The translations under genes and the position numbers were made by a program. Source: Bacillota bacterium (GTDB taxonomy: Bacteria; Bacillota; Clostridia; Lachnospirales; Lachnospiraceae). Taken from it: a stretch of 64,000 nt of DNA. The DNA lies in assembly GCA_023457255.1 (NCBI GenBank), contig JAEWMB010000024.1, forward strand, positions 1 through 64,000, written 5' to 3'. Under the pieces are notes generated by a model. That model saw nothing but the letters and a program-made list of their open reading frames with translations. It ran no database searches and had not been told where the DNA came from. Positions 1-8,340 of the stretch are shown one piece after another (within the stretch, counting starts at the first letter, position 1; every line of letters begins with the position of its first letter).

Positions 1-1
1 G

Positions 2-235
2 GGAAGAAAGAACTTCTTATTTCATGACACAGTAAAAGGTGCCAGAGCAAGTGCAGTTGTCTATACACTTGCAGAAACAGCAAAAGCGAATGGGTTAAAT
101 ATCCGCCTCTACCTGGAAACCGTTATGGCAAAGATGCTGGACTACAAAAATGAGCCCGAAAGCATTCTTGAAGAACTGATGCCATGGTCAGAAGCAATGC
201 AACAATCCTGTAGCTTGAATAATGGTAACATCTAA
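2..235 (+). CDS. IS66-family transposase, C-terminal end (cut by window edge)
   Basis: Only the last 77 codons of a plus-strand gene are in the window. The translation begins with GRKNFLFHDTVKGARASAV and continues with a VYTLAETAKANGLN stretch. This is the characteristic C-terminal region of IS66-type (TnpC) DDE transposases, where the final acidic catalytic residue is followed by the 'ETAKANGL' helix. The frame is open from base 2 to a TAA at 233-235. The catalytic core lies outside the window, so I cannot say whether the element is intact. It shows that the left flank of the window is mobile-DNA rich. Family assignment is by motif recognition only. Confidence 0.85.
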   Translation, partial: GRKNFLFHDTVKGARASAVVYTLAETAKANGLNIRLYLETVMAKMLDYKNEPESILEELMPWSEAMQQSCSLNNGNI

Positions 236-537
236 TTTTTTAAAATAGGAAGAAATCAAAATAAGTAATACGTTACTTTATGTATCGCTTACCGATTACC
301 GTGGCCAAACTTACACCGATTGGCGTGATCCAGTTTCACTGGACACACGGCACATCAAAAAGTGCGTCCCCCAAATGGGAAACGCACTTTTTAGACAGCA
401 TCGTAAAATAAAAAGTTCTATAATTAATGTTAAGGTATCGGTCTTCCTGCAAGTCTCTGTCAGAGGGCCTTCCTCCATCCAATAATTTTGGAGTTTATTG
501 TTTTTATCAAATCCTCCGCGTTTAACTAATCCTAGCG
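236..537. other. Non-coding tail of the IS66 element and intergenic spacer
   Basis: No gene was seen. The stretch follows the IS66 transposase stop and ends at the stop codon of the convergent methyltransferase gene. It contains one strong hairpin (357-392). The far end of the IS66 element should lie here, but I could not define its terminal inverted repeat because the other end is outside the window. Confidence 0.5.
357..392. terminator. Strong hairpin, probable bidirectional terminator
   Basis: Perfect 11-bp arms AAAAAGTGCGT (357-367) and ACGCACTTTTT (382-392) enclose a short loop with a further CCC/GGG pairing. The A-tract on one side and T-tract on the other let it act as an intrinsic terminator in either direction. 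It lies between the IS66 tail (plus) and the methyltransferase gene (minus). Confidence 0.7.
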
Positions 538-1587
538 TTATCCAATTCTATTCTTCATGTATATCGTTACCTCAGAGCGATTATAGTATAATTGTCTCAT
601 TTTAACAATTGCGAACTTCTTTGATAAAACTGCTTTAGCTATATTTATTCTTCTTTGAACATTTTGTTTTGGTAATTTTAATGTTAAAATGCATACTCCA
701 TTATTCTTAAGTTGTTTACTCATTTCACAAATAATATCAATTGATTCGTTCGTATCCATTTTCATGTCATTGACTATAATATCATAACATTTGTCTGGAT
801 AATTTTTTGAAAATTCTTGTGCAGTCATCCTATAATGTTTAACTTTATCACAAGATAACACTCTATCATCTAAACAAGCAGGATCCACAGCATCTACATA
901 AATGCCCTTTTCACTAAGGAAATGGCTCCAGCCTCCTGGAGCTGCGCCTAAATCTAATGCAAGTAAATTACTATCAATATTTATTTTAAATACTTCAAAA
1001 GCTTCCTCTATCTTAAATTCTGCTCTACATAAAATATTTTCGTTGTTGGAATAGAATAAAACTCCTCCTGTCCATGTACTAACATTGTCATCTAAGTTAG
1101 AAATCCCTATATAAGCCCTATTTTTTAAAACTGTCAAAGAAACGCATGTCTTTGCTTCTTTCGGATTAACGTTAAATCCACTGACTCGAAGATCATCAGA
1201 TATTAAATTAGTTAATTCTCTATTGGAAAATTCCATAATTTTATCTGAATCAATCCTACATTGGACAACAAGATCATCGTCCTTTTTAATATATTGCACT
1301 ACCTCCTTTAGCATCTTAATAATTTCTAAAAAATCATCTACGCTTCCTGTTACAGTACAATCCAATATAAAGGGATGAATATGTTGCATAAAAATAAATC
1401 CATCTTTCTTTATAACTTTAACTATCTCATTATAATTATGAATTATGAATGCTGATGATATCTTTCCTCTTTCATATAATTTTATATTCTCACACTTTTC
1501 ATTAAGCTCATTAAAAAGTAAAGGTTCATATAATTGTTTGTAAGAAACGATACATCCTTTTGCAACCTCATAGGCGCTTTTAGTCAT
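538..1587 (-). CDS. RlmM/FtsJ-like SAM-dependent RNA 2'-O-methyltransferase
   Basis: A 349-aa cytoplasmic protein. The C-terminal half is a Rossmann methyltransferase of the RrmJ/FtsJ type: the SAM-binding loop LDLGAAPGGWS is followed by an acidic residue (VDAVDP), a VNDMKMD motif, a LTLKLPKQ motif and a late glutamate (SEVTIYMKN). That gives a plausible K-D-K-E catalytic set. The N-terminal ~200 residues resemble the THUMP-like recognition part of RlmM, which modifies 23S rRNA. The start is supported by GGAGGGAG just upstream of the ATG. It is a monocistronic minus-strand gene in a mobile-element-rich flank. The fold is secure; the exact RNA target is inference. Confidence 0.75.
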   Translation of the reverse strand: MTKSAYEVAKGCIVSYKQLYEPLLFNELNEKCENIKLYERGKISSAFIIHNYNEIVKVIKKDGFIFMQHIHPFILDCTVTGSVDDFLEIIKMLKEVVQYIKKDDDLVVQCRIDSDKIMEFSNRELTNLISDDLRVSGFNVNPKEAKTCVSLTVLKNRAYIGISNLDDNVSTWTGGVLFYSNNENILCRAEFKIEEAFEVFKINIDSNLLALDLGAAPGGWSHFLSEKGIYVDAVDPACLDDRVLSCDKVKHYRMTAQEFSKNYPDKCYDIIVNDMKMDTNESIDIICEMSKQLKNNGVCILTLKLPKQNVQRRINIAKAVLSKKFAIVKMRQLYYNRSEVTIYMKNRIG

Positions 1588-2126
1588 AAACTCCCTCCTC
1601 AGTATTAGTTTTTACAAGCAAATATTTATAAAAGTTATTAAAATGATAGCATTGCAATTTATTGTCCACTTTCACTTTTTATTTTTATCTACATTGGACT
1701 TGTATTAATAACGTAGACACAAGTCCAATGTAGACGAGTTTCATATCTATGATATGGAAGTATTATAAATCAACTTCCACAACATATCAACTATTATATT
1801 TTATTTAAATAACGTGTTATTTTATATAGATAACGTGAATCAACTGTTGAATTTAAAATAGAAAAGTTCCTTTGTTACATTTGTCCCCAGTTATGTTTTC
1901 CTTATTAAGGACTACAACTATTAGCTGATATCACTATTGCTAGAATAGTCTTATAGAGCCAGCCACCTGAACCATACCAACCATTTCAGAGAAAGAAAAT
2001 GATTCTCTTCTGCAATAATATCAACTCTTAACAGGATGCTTCTAGATTAATAACTATTTTAATATTAATCCAAGAGAATTGCTTTAATAGTTTATACAAT
2101 TTTTTTTAACCCCAACTAATATACTT
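1588..2126. other. AT-rich intergenic region with a long dyad
   Basis: No gene is supported here. The region separates the methyltransferase (start 1587) from the recombinase stop (2127). It contains the perfect inverted repeat at 1688-1734 and, around 1800-1850, further short AT-rich dyads (for example TAACGTGTTA). It may hold the methyltransferase promoter and/or a recombination site for the neighbouring serine recombinase. Confidence 0.45.
1688..1734. repeat. Perfect 16-bp inverted repeat, 15-bp spacer
   Basis: Left arm TCTACATTGGACTTGT (1688-1703) is the exact reverse complement of right arm ACAAGTCCAATGTAGA (1719-1734). There is no T-run after either arm, so it does not look like an ordinary terminator. 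It lies 0.4 kb beyond the 3' end of a large serine recombinase gene. It could be a recombinase/operator site or a transcript hairpin; the role is not established. Confidence 0.6.
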
Positions 2127-3611
2127 TTAGACCCTCCATATCAATTCAATAGTCTCATCAAACACTAATATCTTATTTAAATAAGAACTAATCACTAATT
2201 TCTTCTCATCGAAATCCAATGCCTTAAAATTAATATCTTTATAGTTACCATCTCTAATCGGTCTTTTCTCATGAGAGTCAATTAATTTAGTTTTTTCACT
2301 ATCTAGCCGCTCCAGTTCCTTGTTAACATAGTTCATTGTCACAGGAGACGCATTTGATATTGCATCCAATAAATTTTGGATCCTCCTCTCAATATCTACC
2401 AATGTCTCTTTGTCACCACTCTCAATACAATACTCCTCTACTTCTGGATTTTGCTTTGATGAATCCAACATTAAATGCTCTATCTCATTAGAAACAGCAG
2501 CTTCTATATCTTTAATAGAAATAGAAAAGTTGGTTACATCACAAATATGAAGTGATTGGTGCCCTGAACATCCAAGATACATTTTTCCTTCCTTGGTTCC
2601 TTTAACGGTCAGCGCATAGCCACATTTTCCACATTTTATTAAGCCTGTAAGCCATGTATACTTTCCCTTTCCACTATTTTTAATCTGTGAATTCTGTTCC
2701 AACTTCCTTTGGCATTTTAACCATATCTCTGATGGAATCACTCCTTCGAAATTAGTTAAAGAAGCTAAATGATCCTTTAGTTTTGTATACTTTCTCTCAG
2801 ATGCAATTCTCTTTCCAACAATATGTAATGAGGTAGTTTTATCAAACTCCTCAATTGAATTAGATAGTTTAACTCCTCTACTACTATAATAAAGGTAAAC
2901 CTCTTCATCAGCTTGTACATAGAGTGGACTATGTAGTATACGAGATAATGCAACATTATCCCAAAAACTTCTTTTCCTACACTGTACACCTTCCTCTGTT
3001 AGAATCTTTGCAACGCTCCCTAAAGAAACATCATCTTCAGAATACATTGCAAATATTCTTTGTACTATTTCCATCTCAGGACTTTGTTCTAGTGTCGGTG
3101 TCTCTCTCCCATTATTATCAATGAATCGCGCATTTTTAAAACCAAAGGGTGCAGGCCCTCCCGGCCAGTTTCCCTTCTTAGAACGTTGATAATAATTATC
3201 TTTTACACGTTCTGCGATAGTTTCTCTTTCAAGCTGAGCAAATACCATTATTATATAAAGCATTGCTTTTCCCATTGGAGTTGATGTATCAAATCGTTCA
3301 TTAACAGAAACAAATTCAACACCATGTTCCTCTAACTGGCTCCAAATACGGCTAAAGTCTGTGATAGAACGGCTAAATCTATCTAATCTATAGACAACAA
3401 TCTTGTTTACTTTCCCACTTTTAACATCATTGATCATTCGCTCAAAGTCTGGTCGCTTTGTATTCTTTCCACTAAAACCTTTATCGGAATAAATTTGGAC
3501 GCTTTCATGTTCAAAGCATTCTTTTTTACATAAGTCAACCTGTCCCTCGATGGATAAACTGTCTTTTTTATCGATAGACTGTCTAGTATAAATTGCAACT
3601 GTCTTCTCCAT
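2127..3611 (-). CDS. Large serine recombinase (resolvase/invertase family integrase)
   Basis: A 494-aa site-specific DNA recombinase. The N-terminal catalytic domain starts VAIYTRQSIDKKDS with the nucleophilic serine in TRQS. It contains the RLDRFSRS arginine motif and the helix E region (QLERETIAERV). A recombinase domain follows (around residues 150-280), then a zinc ribbon (CGKCGYALTV ... CSGHQSLHIC) and a C-terminal coiled-coil region. This is the architecture of phage/ICE-type large serine integrases. AAGGAGGG sits 9 bp before the ATG. A 43-aa gene lies 35 bp upstream in the same direction. It is not closely similar to the integrase at 6095-7690, so the two mark different integration events. 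The partner att sites are unknown; the dyad at 1688-1734 is a candidate. Confidence 0.9.
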   Translation of the reverse strand: MEKTVAIYTRQSIDKKDSLSIEGQVDLCKKECFEHESVQIYSDKGFSGKNTKRPDFERMINDVKSGKVNKIVVYRLDRFSRSITDFSRIWSQLEEHGVEFVSVNERFDTSTPMGKAMLYIIMVFAQLERETIAERVKDNYYQRSKKGNWPGGPAPFGFKNARFIDNNGRETPTLEQSPEMEIVQRIFAMYSEDDVSLGSVAKILTEEGVQCRKRSFWDNVALSRILHSPLYVQADEEVYLYYSSRGVKLSNSIEEFDKTTSLHIVGKRIASERKYTKLKDHLASLTNFEGVIPSEIWLKCQRKLEQNSQIKNSGKGKYTWLTGLIKCGKCGYALTVKGTKEGKMYLGCSGHQSLHICDVTNFSISIKDIEAAVSNEIEHLMLDSSKQNPEVEEYCIESGDKETLVDIERRIQNLLDAISNASPVTMNYVNKELERLDSEKTKLIDSHEKRPIRDGNYKDINFKALDFDEKKLVISSYLNKILVFDETIELIWRV

Positions 3612-3646
3612 TCAAGCGCCCTCCTTTCTCCCTTATATCTCAATCT

Positions 3647-3778
3647 TTATTTCTTTTGTAACACTATTCCACCATGAATTTTATTTACTTTACAAAACAC
3701 AGTAAGATAAGTTTCACGAAGCTTATCCTGTCGTTCATTTTCGGTCTTATAAAAAGGAACAGTATTTTTTATAGTCAT
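3647..3778 (-). CDS. Small 43-aa protein upstream of the serine recombinase
   Basis: An open frame of 43 codons beginning MTIKNTVPFYKTENERQDKL and ending at TAA 3647-3649. A strong ribosome-binding site GGAGGTGTT lies 4 bp before the ATG, which is the main reason for calling it. It is followed after 35 bp by the recombinase start, so the two are probably co-transcribed. The protein is charged and mostly helical in character, with no membrane segment. I do not recognise the family. A role as accessory or directionality factor for the recombinase would be a guess from position only. Confidence 0.55.
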   Translation of the reverse strand: MTIKNTVPFYKTENERQDKLRETYLTVFCKVNKIHGGIVLQKK

Positions 3779-4284
3779 ATCAACACCTCCAGTAAATTCT
3801 ATGAATGTGATAGAATGTCCTATACTAATCCTCTAACTCTCTATTCAACACTTCCTTTGAAATGGCACAATATCGAATATTATCATTTCCGCGATTAGGG
3901 CGTTTGCATAAACCCTGATATGATTTTGCAAGTAGAATATTCCTGTTAACAGAATCTTACCTAACATTTTAGAACTTCTAAGATTTACTCTAAAATATTA
4001 ATTACCATATAATTAGTATAAATTGTATATGCTGTCTCCCTTTTCATATAGTAATAATCATTATCAGTAAAGACATAATGTTGTTCATTGGATTACAGGT
4101 ACTACAGGATATGAAGGTATTAAATATGAATTTGAATTTAATAAAAAATAATAAAAGATTTTGCTTGCTACATGGTAGATGAGTACCTGAAATTTAATAC
4201 CGAGGATAATTTCTGGTCACAGTTCCTAACATCAATGGCAATAATACATAACTGATTAATGTTAAGCTCTACTCAATAAATTTA
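3779..4284. other. Intergenic region with possible gene debris
   Basis: No complete gene is supported. On the plus strand around 4083-4150 a short open stretch ends in GYEGIKYEFEFNKK and looks like the tail of a degraded coding sequence. Another 27-codon frame at 4172-4255 has no visible RBS. The promoter of the 43-aa gene/recombinase pair should lie in 3790-3900. Confidence 0.35.
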
Positions 4285-4376
4285 AAGGAAGGTGTTTTTT
4301 GCAATAGTAAAGTGTAAGGAAATGCAATGCAAAAGTGTAACACCCCTCCGGGTTATTTAGTTGCGGTTTTCCTTCA

Positions 4377-5087
4377 TTAAGGAATGTTCAAACCTCCAGC
4401 TTTCACGTCAAATACTATGAGGTGACTGTGATGGATTAGGCGGTCGATCAGTGCAGCCGTAAGCTGGTCGTCATAGAAAATTCCGTTCCACTTGCTGAAC
4501 TCTATATTTGTTGTAATAATCAGGCTGCGTTTTTCATAACAGTCTGCAATTACCTGGAATAATAACTGGGAACCTTCTGCATCAAAGGGAAGGTAACCCC
4601 ATTCATCACATATAAACAGGTCAAGCTTACTGAGTTTCTTCAGAAAGCGTCCCAGCCTGCCGGTCTGCTTTGCATCGATCAATTCGTTAACAAGAGCAGA
4701 TGTTTTATAAAACCTTACCGTCTTACCCTGCATGCAGGCTTCAACTCCAACTGCTGTAGCCATATGGCTCTTACCCGATCCGTTTCTTCCGTATAAGACC
4801 AGGTTCTCCTGTCGGTTCATGAAGTTCAGCTGCTTTAGAAGGTCAATAGTAAGCGTGTTCGGGAAGGTGATTCTGTCAAAGTGATAGTTCTCAAAGGTCT
4901 TTACGTTATCGAATCCTGCCTGTCGCAAACAGAGGTTCCTCCGTTTGCTACTACGATACTTTATTTCTGCTTTCAGTATGTTTAGCATGTATTCCTGATT
5001 TGTGCTGCCTGTCATTGTGACAGCATTTTCTGCCAGTGTCGTACTTAAGCGCAGTTCCTTGCAGCACTTGTATATATCGTCTCTCAT
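4377..5087 (-). CDS. istB: IstB-like ATP-binding protein of IS21 element
   Basis: A 236-aa AAA+ ATPase, the transposition helper that works with the IstA transposase. The Walker A motif GRNGSGKS (about residues 99-106) and Walker B region LFICDEWGYLPFD are both present. The following TTNIEFSKWNGIF motif is typical of IstB/DnaC-like proteins. Length matches the family. The ATG overlaps the stop of the istA remnant by ATGA, the usual istA-istB arrangement. The gene looks intact, but its partner is deleted. Confidence 0.9.
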   Translation of the reverse strand: MRDDIYKCCKELRLSTTLAENAVTMTGSTNQEYMLNILKAEIKYRSSKRRNLCLRQAGFDNVKTFENYHFDRITFPNTLTIDLLKQLNFMNRQENLVLYGRNGSGKSHMATAVGVEACMQGKTVRFYKTSALVNELIDAKQTGRLGRFLKKLSKLDLFICDEWGYLPFDAEGSQLLFQVIADCYEKRSLIITTNIEFSKWNGIFYDDQLTAALIDRLIHHSHLIVFDVKAGGLNIP

Positions 5088-5463
5088 GTATGTGATGCCT
5101 CCTTCCGGAAGAAATCATCATATCTGAGATTGTTTATCCTGAAGGATGGCATTTTTATGACACCCGGCTGTAGTTCCATCGGCTGCATCTGCTGATGTAC
5201 AGAGGTGAGCCTGCGGTAACTGGCCAGTATGCTGTCTGCATCCTTTACCCCGCTTGACAGCGTAATGCCGTACCCATACCATGACTCTGTAGCGTCGTAT
5301 GTAAAGTGAGGAGGGTCTTGCGCTTTTCTTCCGCACCCAGGCCGTTAAGATACTTCTTCCAGTTATCCGGGAGATCATCATAGAAGCCGGTATATTTAAG
5401 AGCTGTCGGCCTTTTTGACATGATTTCTATATATGGCAGGGATGTTACAATGGATTTTTGCAT
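5084..5463 (-). pseudogene. istA: istA remnant (C-terminal end, internally deleted and frameshifted)
   Basis: The segment encodes the end of an IS21 transposase in two frames. The first runs from 5463 (SKRPTALKYTGFYDDLPDNW...) to a stop in TGTCAAGCGGGGTAAAGG near 5251. One base further the reading continues VKDADSILASYRRLTSVHQQ and runs to RKEASHT and a TGA that overlaps istB. So there is at least one single-base frameshift, and the catalytic DDE core and DNA-binding N-terminus are missing by deletion. The remnant starts only about 57 bp inside the IS end. Confidence 0.8.
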
Positions 5464-5622
5464 TTCCGGGTGTTACACTTTTCGGCTGCACAATGTTACA
5501 CTTTTATTTTGCACTAAACAAAGGAAGGTAATTCATAATGGATGATGACGATAATTCTACAGTAGGCGTAAAGTAGTAATAAAAAGATTTTCATTATGTC
5601 TTAAGTAGAATTCTATAAAGCA

Positions 5623-5666
5623 AAATAAGTATTTAGAAGATGGTGTCATCTTCTAAATACTTATTT
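5623..5666. terminator. 20-bp perfect hairpin downstream of the deacetylase fragment
   Basis: Left arm 5623-5642 and right arm 5647-5666 are perfect reverse complements of 20 bp (AAATAAGTATTTAGAAG...), with only a 4-base GTGT loop. It lies 56 bp beyond the deacetylase fragment's stop codon on the minus strand. There is no long T-run, so it may be a weak terminator or the scar of a small inverted-repeat element. Confidence 0.55.
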
Positions 5667-5721
5667 GCGCGTAGATAAAATTTTTGTATAATAAATGTTT
5701 AAGAGTTTAATTATCAATATT

Positions 5722-6081
5722 CTAACCTATATCGTTTACATCCACATCCCACTGAATACAATAATATCCACATTCTTTTGTTGCTTCAATTAACGTATTA
5801 TTATAGTCACCAAAGGGTGGCCTGAAAAGCGTCATCTCCCTACCCGTAAGTGTTTTCACCTTATCATGCGGTGTCATGATTTCCTTTACCGACTGCTCCT
5901 TCGATAATTTTGACATCTGCTTATGATTTTCACTGTGATTACCCAAATCATGGCCTGCTGCCGCTATGGCTTTGACATCCTCCGGATATTTTTCAATCCA
6001 GCCACCGGTCATAAAAAAGGTAACCTTAACATTTTGCTTCTTTAATATTTCTAATATCTTAGTGGTATCTTCATTTCCCCA
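5722..6081 (-). pseudogene. PdaB-like polysaccharide deacetylase, 3' part (split by the PKS element)
   Basis: This is the C-terminal part of a NodB-fold polysaccharide deacetylase. Reading on the minus strand from the att core gives PWGNEDTTKILEILKKQNVK, then FFMTGGWIEKYPEDV, the metal-binding motif HDLGNHSENH and the RPPFGDYN motif. The matching N-terminus lies 56 kb away at 61889-62099. Joining the two at the shared core gives DAAWGNEDTT in frame and a 186-aa protein. The extreme C-terminus is also abnormal: after CIQWDVD the family normally continues for some 60 residues, but here it ends VNDIG-stop. The host copy therefore also suffered a separate 3' truncation. Spore-cortex/cell-wall role is from family knowledge. 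Confidence 0.85.
6072..6081. repeat. Left attachment core (attL) of the 55.8-kb element
   Basis: CATTTCCCCA occurs here and again at 61889-61898. The outer flank (5722-6071) is deacetylase coding sequence. The inner flank GGGTAATGGT (6082-6091) pairs with ACCATTTCCC (61887-61896) from the other end in 9 of 10 positions around a central CA. That is a serine-integrase-like attP dyad. The integrase stop codon is 13 bp inside. Confidence 0.85.
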
Positions 6082-6094
6082 GGGTAATGGTATT

Positions 6095-7690
6095 TTATGC
6101 TAATTTATTGCTATCATCTTGTTGATAGGCAAACAAAAGTTCCAGTTCATCACTAAAGTTGTACACTATCCTGATTGTTCTATCTTGATAAACATAAATG
6201 ATATCTATCATCTCATCAAGAATCTCTTTGTCTAAGATTTCAACCTTACCAATTTCCAACAGCTTTTGAATCCATGGAGTATATGTCTTTTCCTTATTCA
6301 TTTTTTGTAATAAATCATCCTTCTTCTTTGTTAACAAACTAACCTTCTTTTCACAGTCACTGATATATTCAATATAACCTTCTTTTGAAATTAATCCGTC
6401 ACGATAGTCACGATAGGATTCTTTTTTATTGTTCATGATTCTTGATATCTGAGAATCATAATTGCTAATTGCTTTTTTAATTGATTCCTTATCAATGAGT
6501 TTGGATTTATTTTGTTTGTCTACTATGACCTTAAGGTCTTTCACAGAAGAAATAATCGTATTCAGATCATTTAGGATAATTTGTTCCAAATCTTTATGAT
6601 TTACCCTATGGGACGTACATTTGCCCTTACCATAATTTTTATAGGTTGCACAAACATAATGAACTTGACCAATACTAACATTTTTGGATAAAGCCCGCCC
6701 ACAGTCGCCGCATTTCAAAAAGCCTGCAAAAACGCTTACATTTTGGTCAAAGCTAATGTTACGAGTCTCACGGTTTAATGCCTTTTGTACTCGGTTCCAT
6801 AATTCATCATCAATAATAGCTTGGTGAGTATTTTTCACAATAATCCAATTATCTTTGGTAAGATATTTTGCCTTCCCTTTCATCCGCCGTTTTGTTTTTC
6901 CTTGTACCATGTCTCCGTGATACATTTGATTTTTGAGGGATTTGTCTATGGTGGAAAAGGTCCAGTAGTTGGTCTTCTCCATCTTATTACTGTTTTTATA
7001 ATTTAGACCGGTCTGCTTTTTATACTCGCTTGGGCACAATATTCCTTCTTCATTTAGGATATTAGCAATCCTGATTTTACCAATACCATCCGCATATAAC
7101 CGGAAGATTCTTCTAACTATTTCAGCTGCATATTCATCAATGACAAGCTTGTGTTTATCCTCTGTGCTGCGCATATACCCATAACTAGTAAATGCTCCGA
7201 TAAACTGCCCATCTCTTTGTTTGGCTTTAAAAGAGCTTTGTACTTTTTTAGAAATGTCTAATGCATATTGCTGATTAAATACATTTCGAATTGGCAATAG
7301 CATATCGTATGGTGATCGTAAACTATCAATGTTATCATTAATAGATATAAATCGAATATCATTATCTATGAAATATTTTTCAAGATAATTTCCCACCTCG
7401 ATATAATCCCTTCCAAAACGAGATAAATCCTTGACAATAACGCAATTAGCCAAATTGTTTTCAATATCCTGAATCATTTGTTTAAAGGCTGGCCTTTCAA
7501 AATTGGTACCTGTATAACCATCATCACAGTAATCATTGAATAATGACAAATCCTCTTTTTCATCAATATATTTTTGGAGCAAGATACGTTGATTTGTAAT
7601 AGAATTGCTTTCCTCTCTATCACCGTCTTCTCTCGATAATCTGATGTAAAGAGCTACACTGTATGTATTATTACTATATATTTTACGCAT
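6095..7690 (-). CDS. Large serine integrase of the PKS island
   Basis: A 531-aa recombinase from the chosen start. The catalytic domain begins YSVALYIRLSREDGDREESN with the serine of RLSRED, followed by VKDLSRFGRDYIEVGNYLEKY. A recombinase domain spans about residues 170-290. A zinc ribbon follows (LKCGDCGRALSKNV ... VCATYKNYGKGKC), then a long coiled coil. An upstream ATG at 7717 has no Shine-Dalgarno. The ATG at 7690 has GAGGT 5 bp before it and matches the usual N-terminus, so I chose it. The stop lies 13 bp from the left att core, the standard arrangement for an integrase acting on its own attP. A TATAAT lies near 7725 on the minus strand. It is the likely enzyme for integration into, and excision from, the deacetylase gene. 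Confidence 0.92.
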   Translation of the reverse strand: MRKIYSNNTYSVALYIRLSREDGDREESNSITNQRILLQKYIDEKEDLSLFNDYCDDGYTGTNFERPAFKQMIQDIENNLANCVIVKDLSRFGRDYIEVGNYLEKYFIDNDIRFISINDNIDSLRSPYDMLLPIRNVFNQQYALDISKKVQSSFKAKQRDGQFIGAFTSYGYMRSTEDKHKLVIDEYAAEIVRRIFRLYADGIGKIRIANILNEEGILCPSEYKKQTGLNYKNSNKMEKTNYWTFSTIDKSLKNQMYHGDMVQGKTKRRMKGKAKYLTKDNWIIVKNTHQAIIDDELWNRVQKALNRETRNISFDQNVSVFAGFLKCGDCGRALSKNVSIGQVHYVCATYKNYGKGKCTSHRVNHKDLEQIILNDLNTIISSVKDLKVIVDKQNKSKLIDKESIKKAISNYDSQISRIMNNKKESYRDYRDGLISKEGYIEYISDCEKKVSLLTKKKDDLLQKMNKEKTYTPWIQKLLEIGKVEILDKEILDEMIDIIYVYQDRTIRIVYNFSDELELLFAYQQDDSNKLA

Positions 7691-7778
7691 TTTTACCTCA
7701 TATAATCTGCGTGTCATATATATTATACCCCACAGATTTACAAAAATTAACCATTATAGTAACTTTTATTTTCATATT

Positions 7779-8144
7779 TCATACTGTATTACCAACCAGA
7801 TTTCTTTCGTCCAAATGATATCTAATGATACGTTCAATCAACTCATTACAGGAAATTAATTTCTTGTACTCCCTTATTATTTTATATTGGTCAGCATCTT
7901 TCTTTTTTTCCATACTTCCCCTTAATATCTTTTTACTGTCATTATATGAACTTTTTTCTTTATTCATAATTTGTCCACTATCACATTCTTGATGATTTTT
8001 CATTGCATTTATATATTCTTCTTCATTATAAATTGTTTCTTTTTCTTTAGACCATCTACAATGCATATTAAATATGTAGTATTGAATATCAATGTGATAT
8101 ATCATTCCTTTCTTATTTGCGCTTGAAGTTTTTAAGAACTGCAA
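7779..8144 (-). CDS. Hypothetical charged protein next to the integrase
   Basis: An open frame of 121 codons ending 62 bp upstream of the upstream-most integrase ATG. The protein is rich in K, E, N and Y, and its C-terminal part (SMEKKKDADQYKIIREYKKL...LIERIIRYHL) is predicted helical by eye. The ATG at 8144 has no good RBS. Internal starts, for example the Met of MIYHIDIQYY just after AAGAAAGGA, are as likely. No family is recognised. Position next to the integrase would fit an excision or regulatory factor, but nothing in the sequence proves this. It could also be non-coding. Confidence 0.35.
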   Translation of the reverse strand: MQFLKTSSANKKGMIYHIDIQYYIFNMHCRWSKEKETIYNEEEYINAMKNHQECDSGQIMNKEKSSYNDSKKILRGSMEKKKDADQYKIIREYKKLISCNELIERIIRYHLDERNLVGNTV

Positions 8145-8281
8145 ACAAATTTCATTTTTCAGATAACATAATTATGATAGATAACAACATTAGATATTTG
8201 AAAGATAACATCCTTATGTAAATTGACTGTCACAACACAAAATTCATCAAAAATATAAGACCTACGTATAATAATGAAAAA

Positions 8282-8302
8282 AAGCCACCGCTATGGTGAC
8301 TT
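8282..8302 (-). terminator. Rho-independent terminator, minus strand
   Basis: Read on the minus strand: AAGTCACC, loop ATAGC, GGTGGCTT, followed by a run of T. The 8-bp stem includes one G-T pair. It would stop transcripts coming from the right (8341-8475 region) before the integrase-side genes. Confidence 0.7.
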
Positions 8303-8340
8303 AAGATGTTTACTTTGCCAAAAGAAAATTTACACAATTT

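Larger units (their letters stand above)
4293..5520 (-). mobile_element. IS21-family deletion derivative with 8-bp target duplication
   Basis: A 1228-bp element flanked by the direct repeat AAGGAAGG (4285-4292 and 5521-5528). Its ends are inverted repeats beginning TG: left TGTTTTTTGCAATAGTAAAG, right (reverse complement) TGTTTAGTGCAAAATAAAAG. Each is followed by a second internal AAAAGTGTAACACCC copy (around 4330-4346 and 5469-5485). Multiple terminal repeats and a 4-8 bp duplication are typical of IS21. It carries an intact istB and only the frameshifted 3' end of istA, so it cannot transpose on its own. The clean target duplication shows the insertion boundaries are original. Confidence 0.85.

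Noticed and set aside
3674..3898. 74-codon plus-strand frame upstream of the recombinase
   Set aside because: It is antisense to the 43-aa gene that has a strong RBS, and it has no RBS itself.
5118..5381. 87-codon frame as a separate protein
   Set aside because: It is an off-frame reading of the istA 3' end; the neighbouring frame gives the recognisable transposase sequence.
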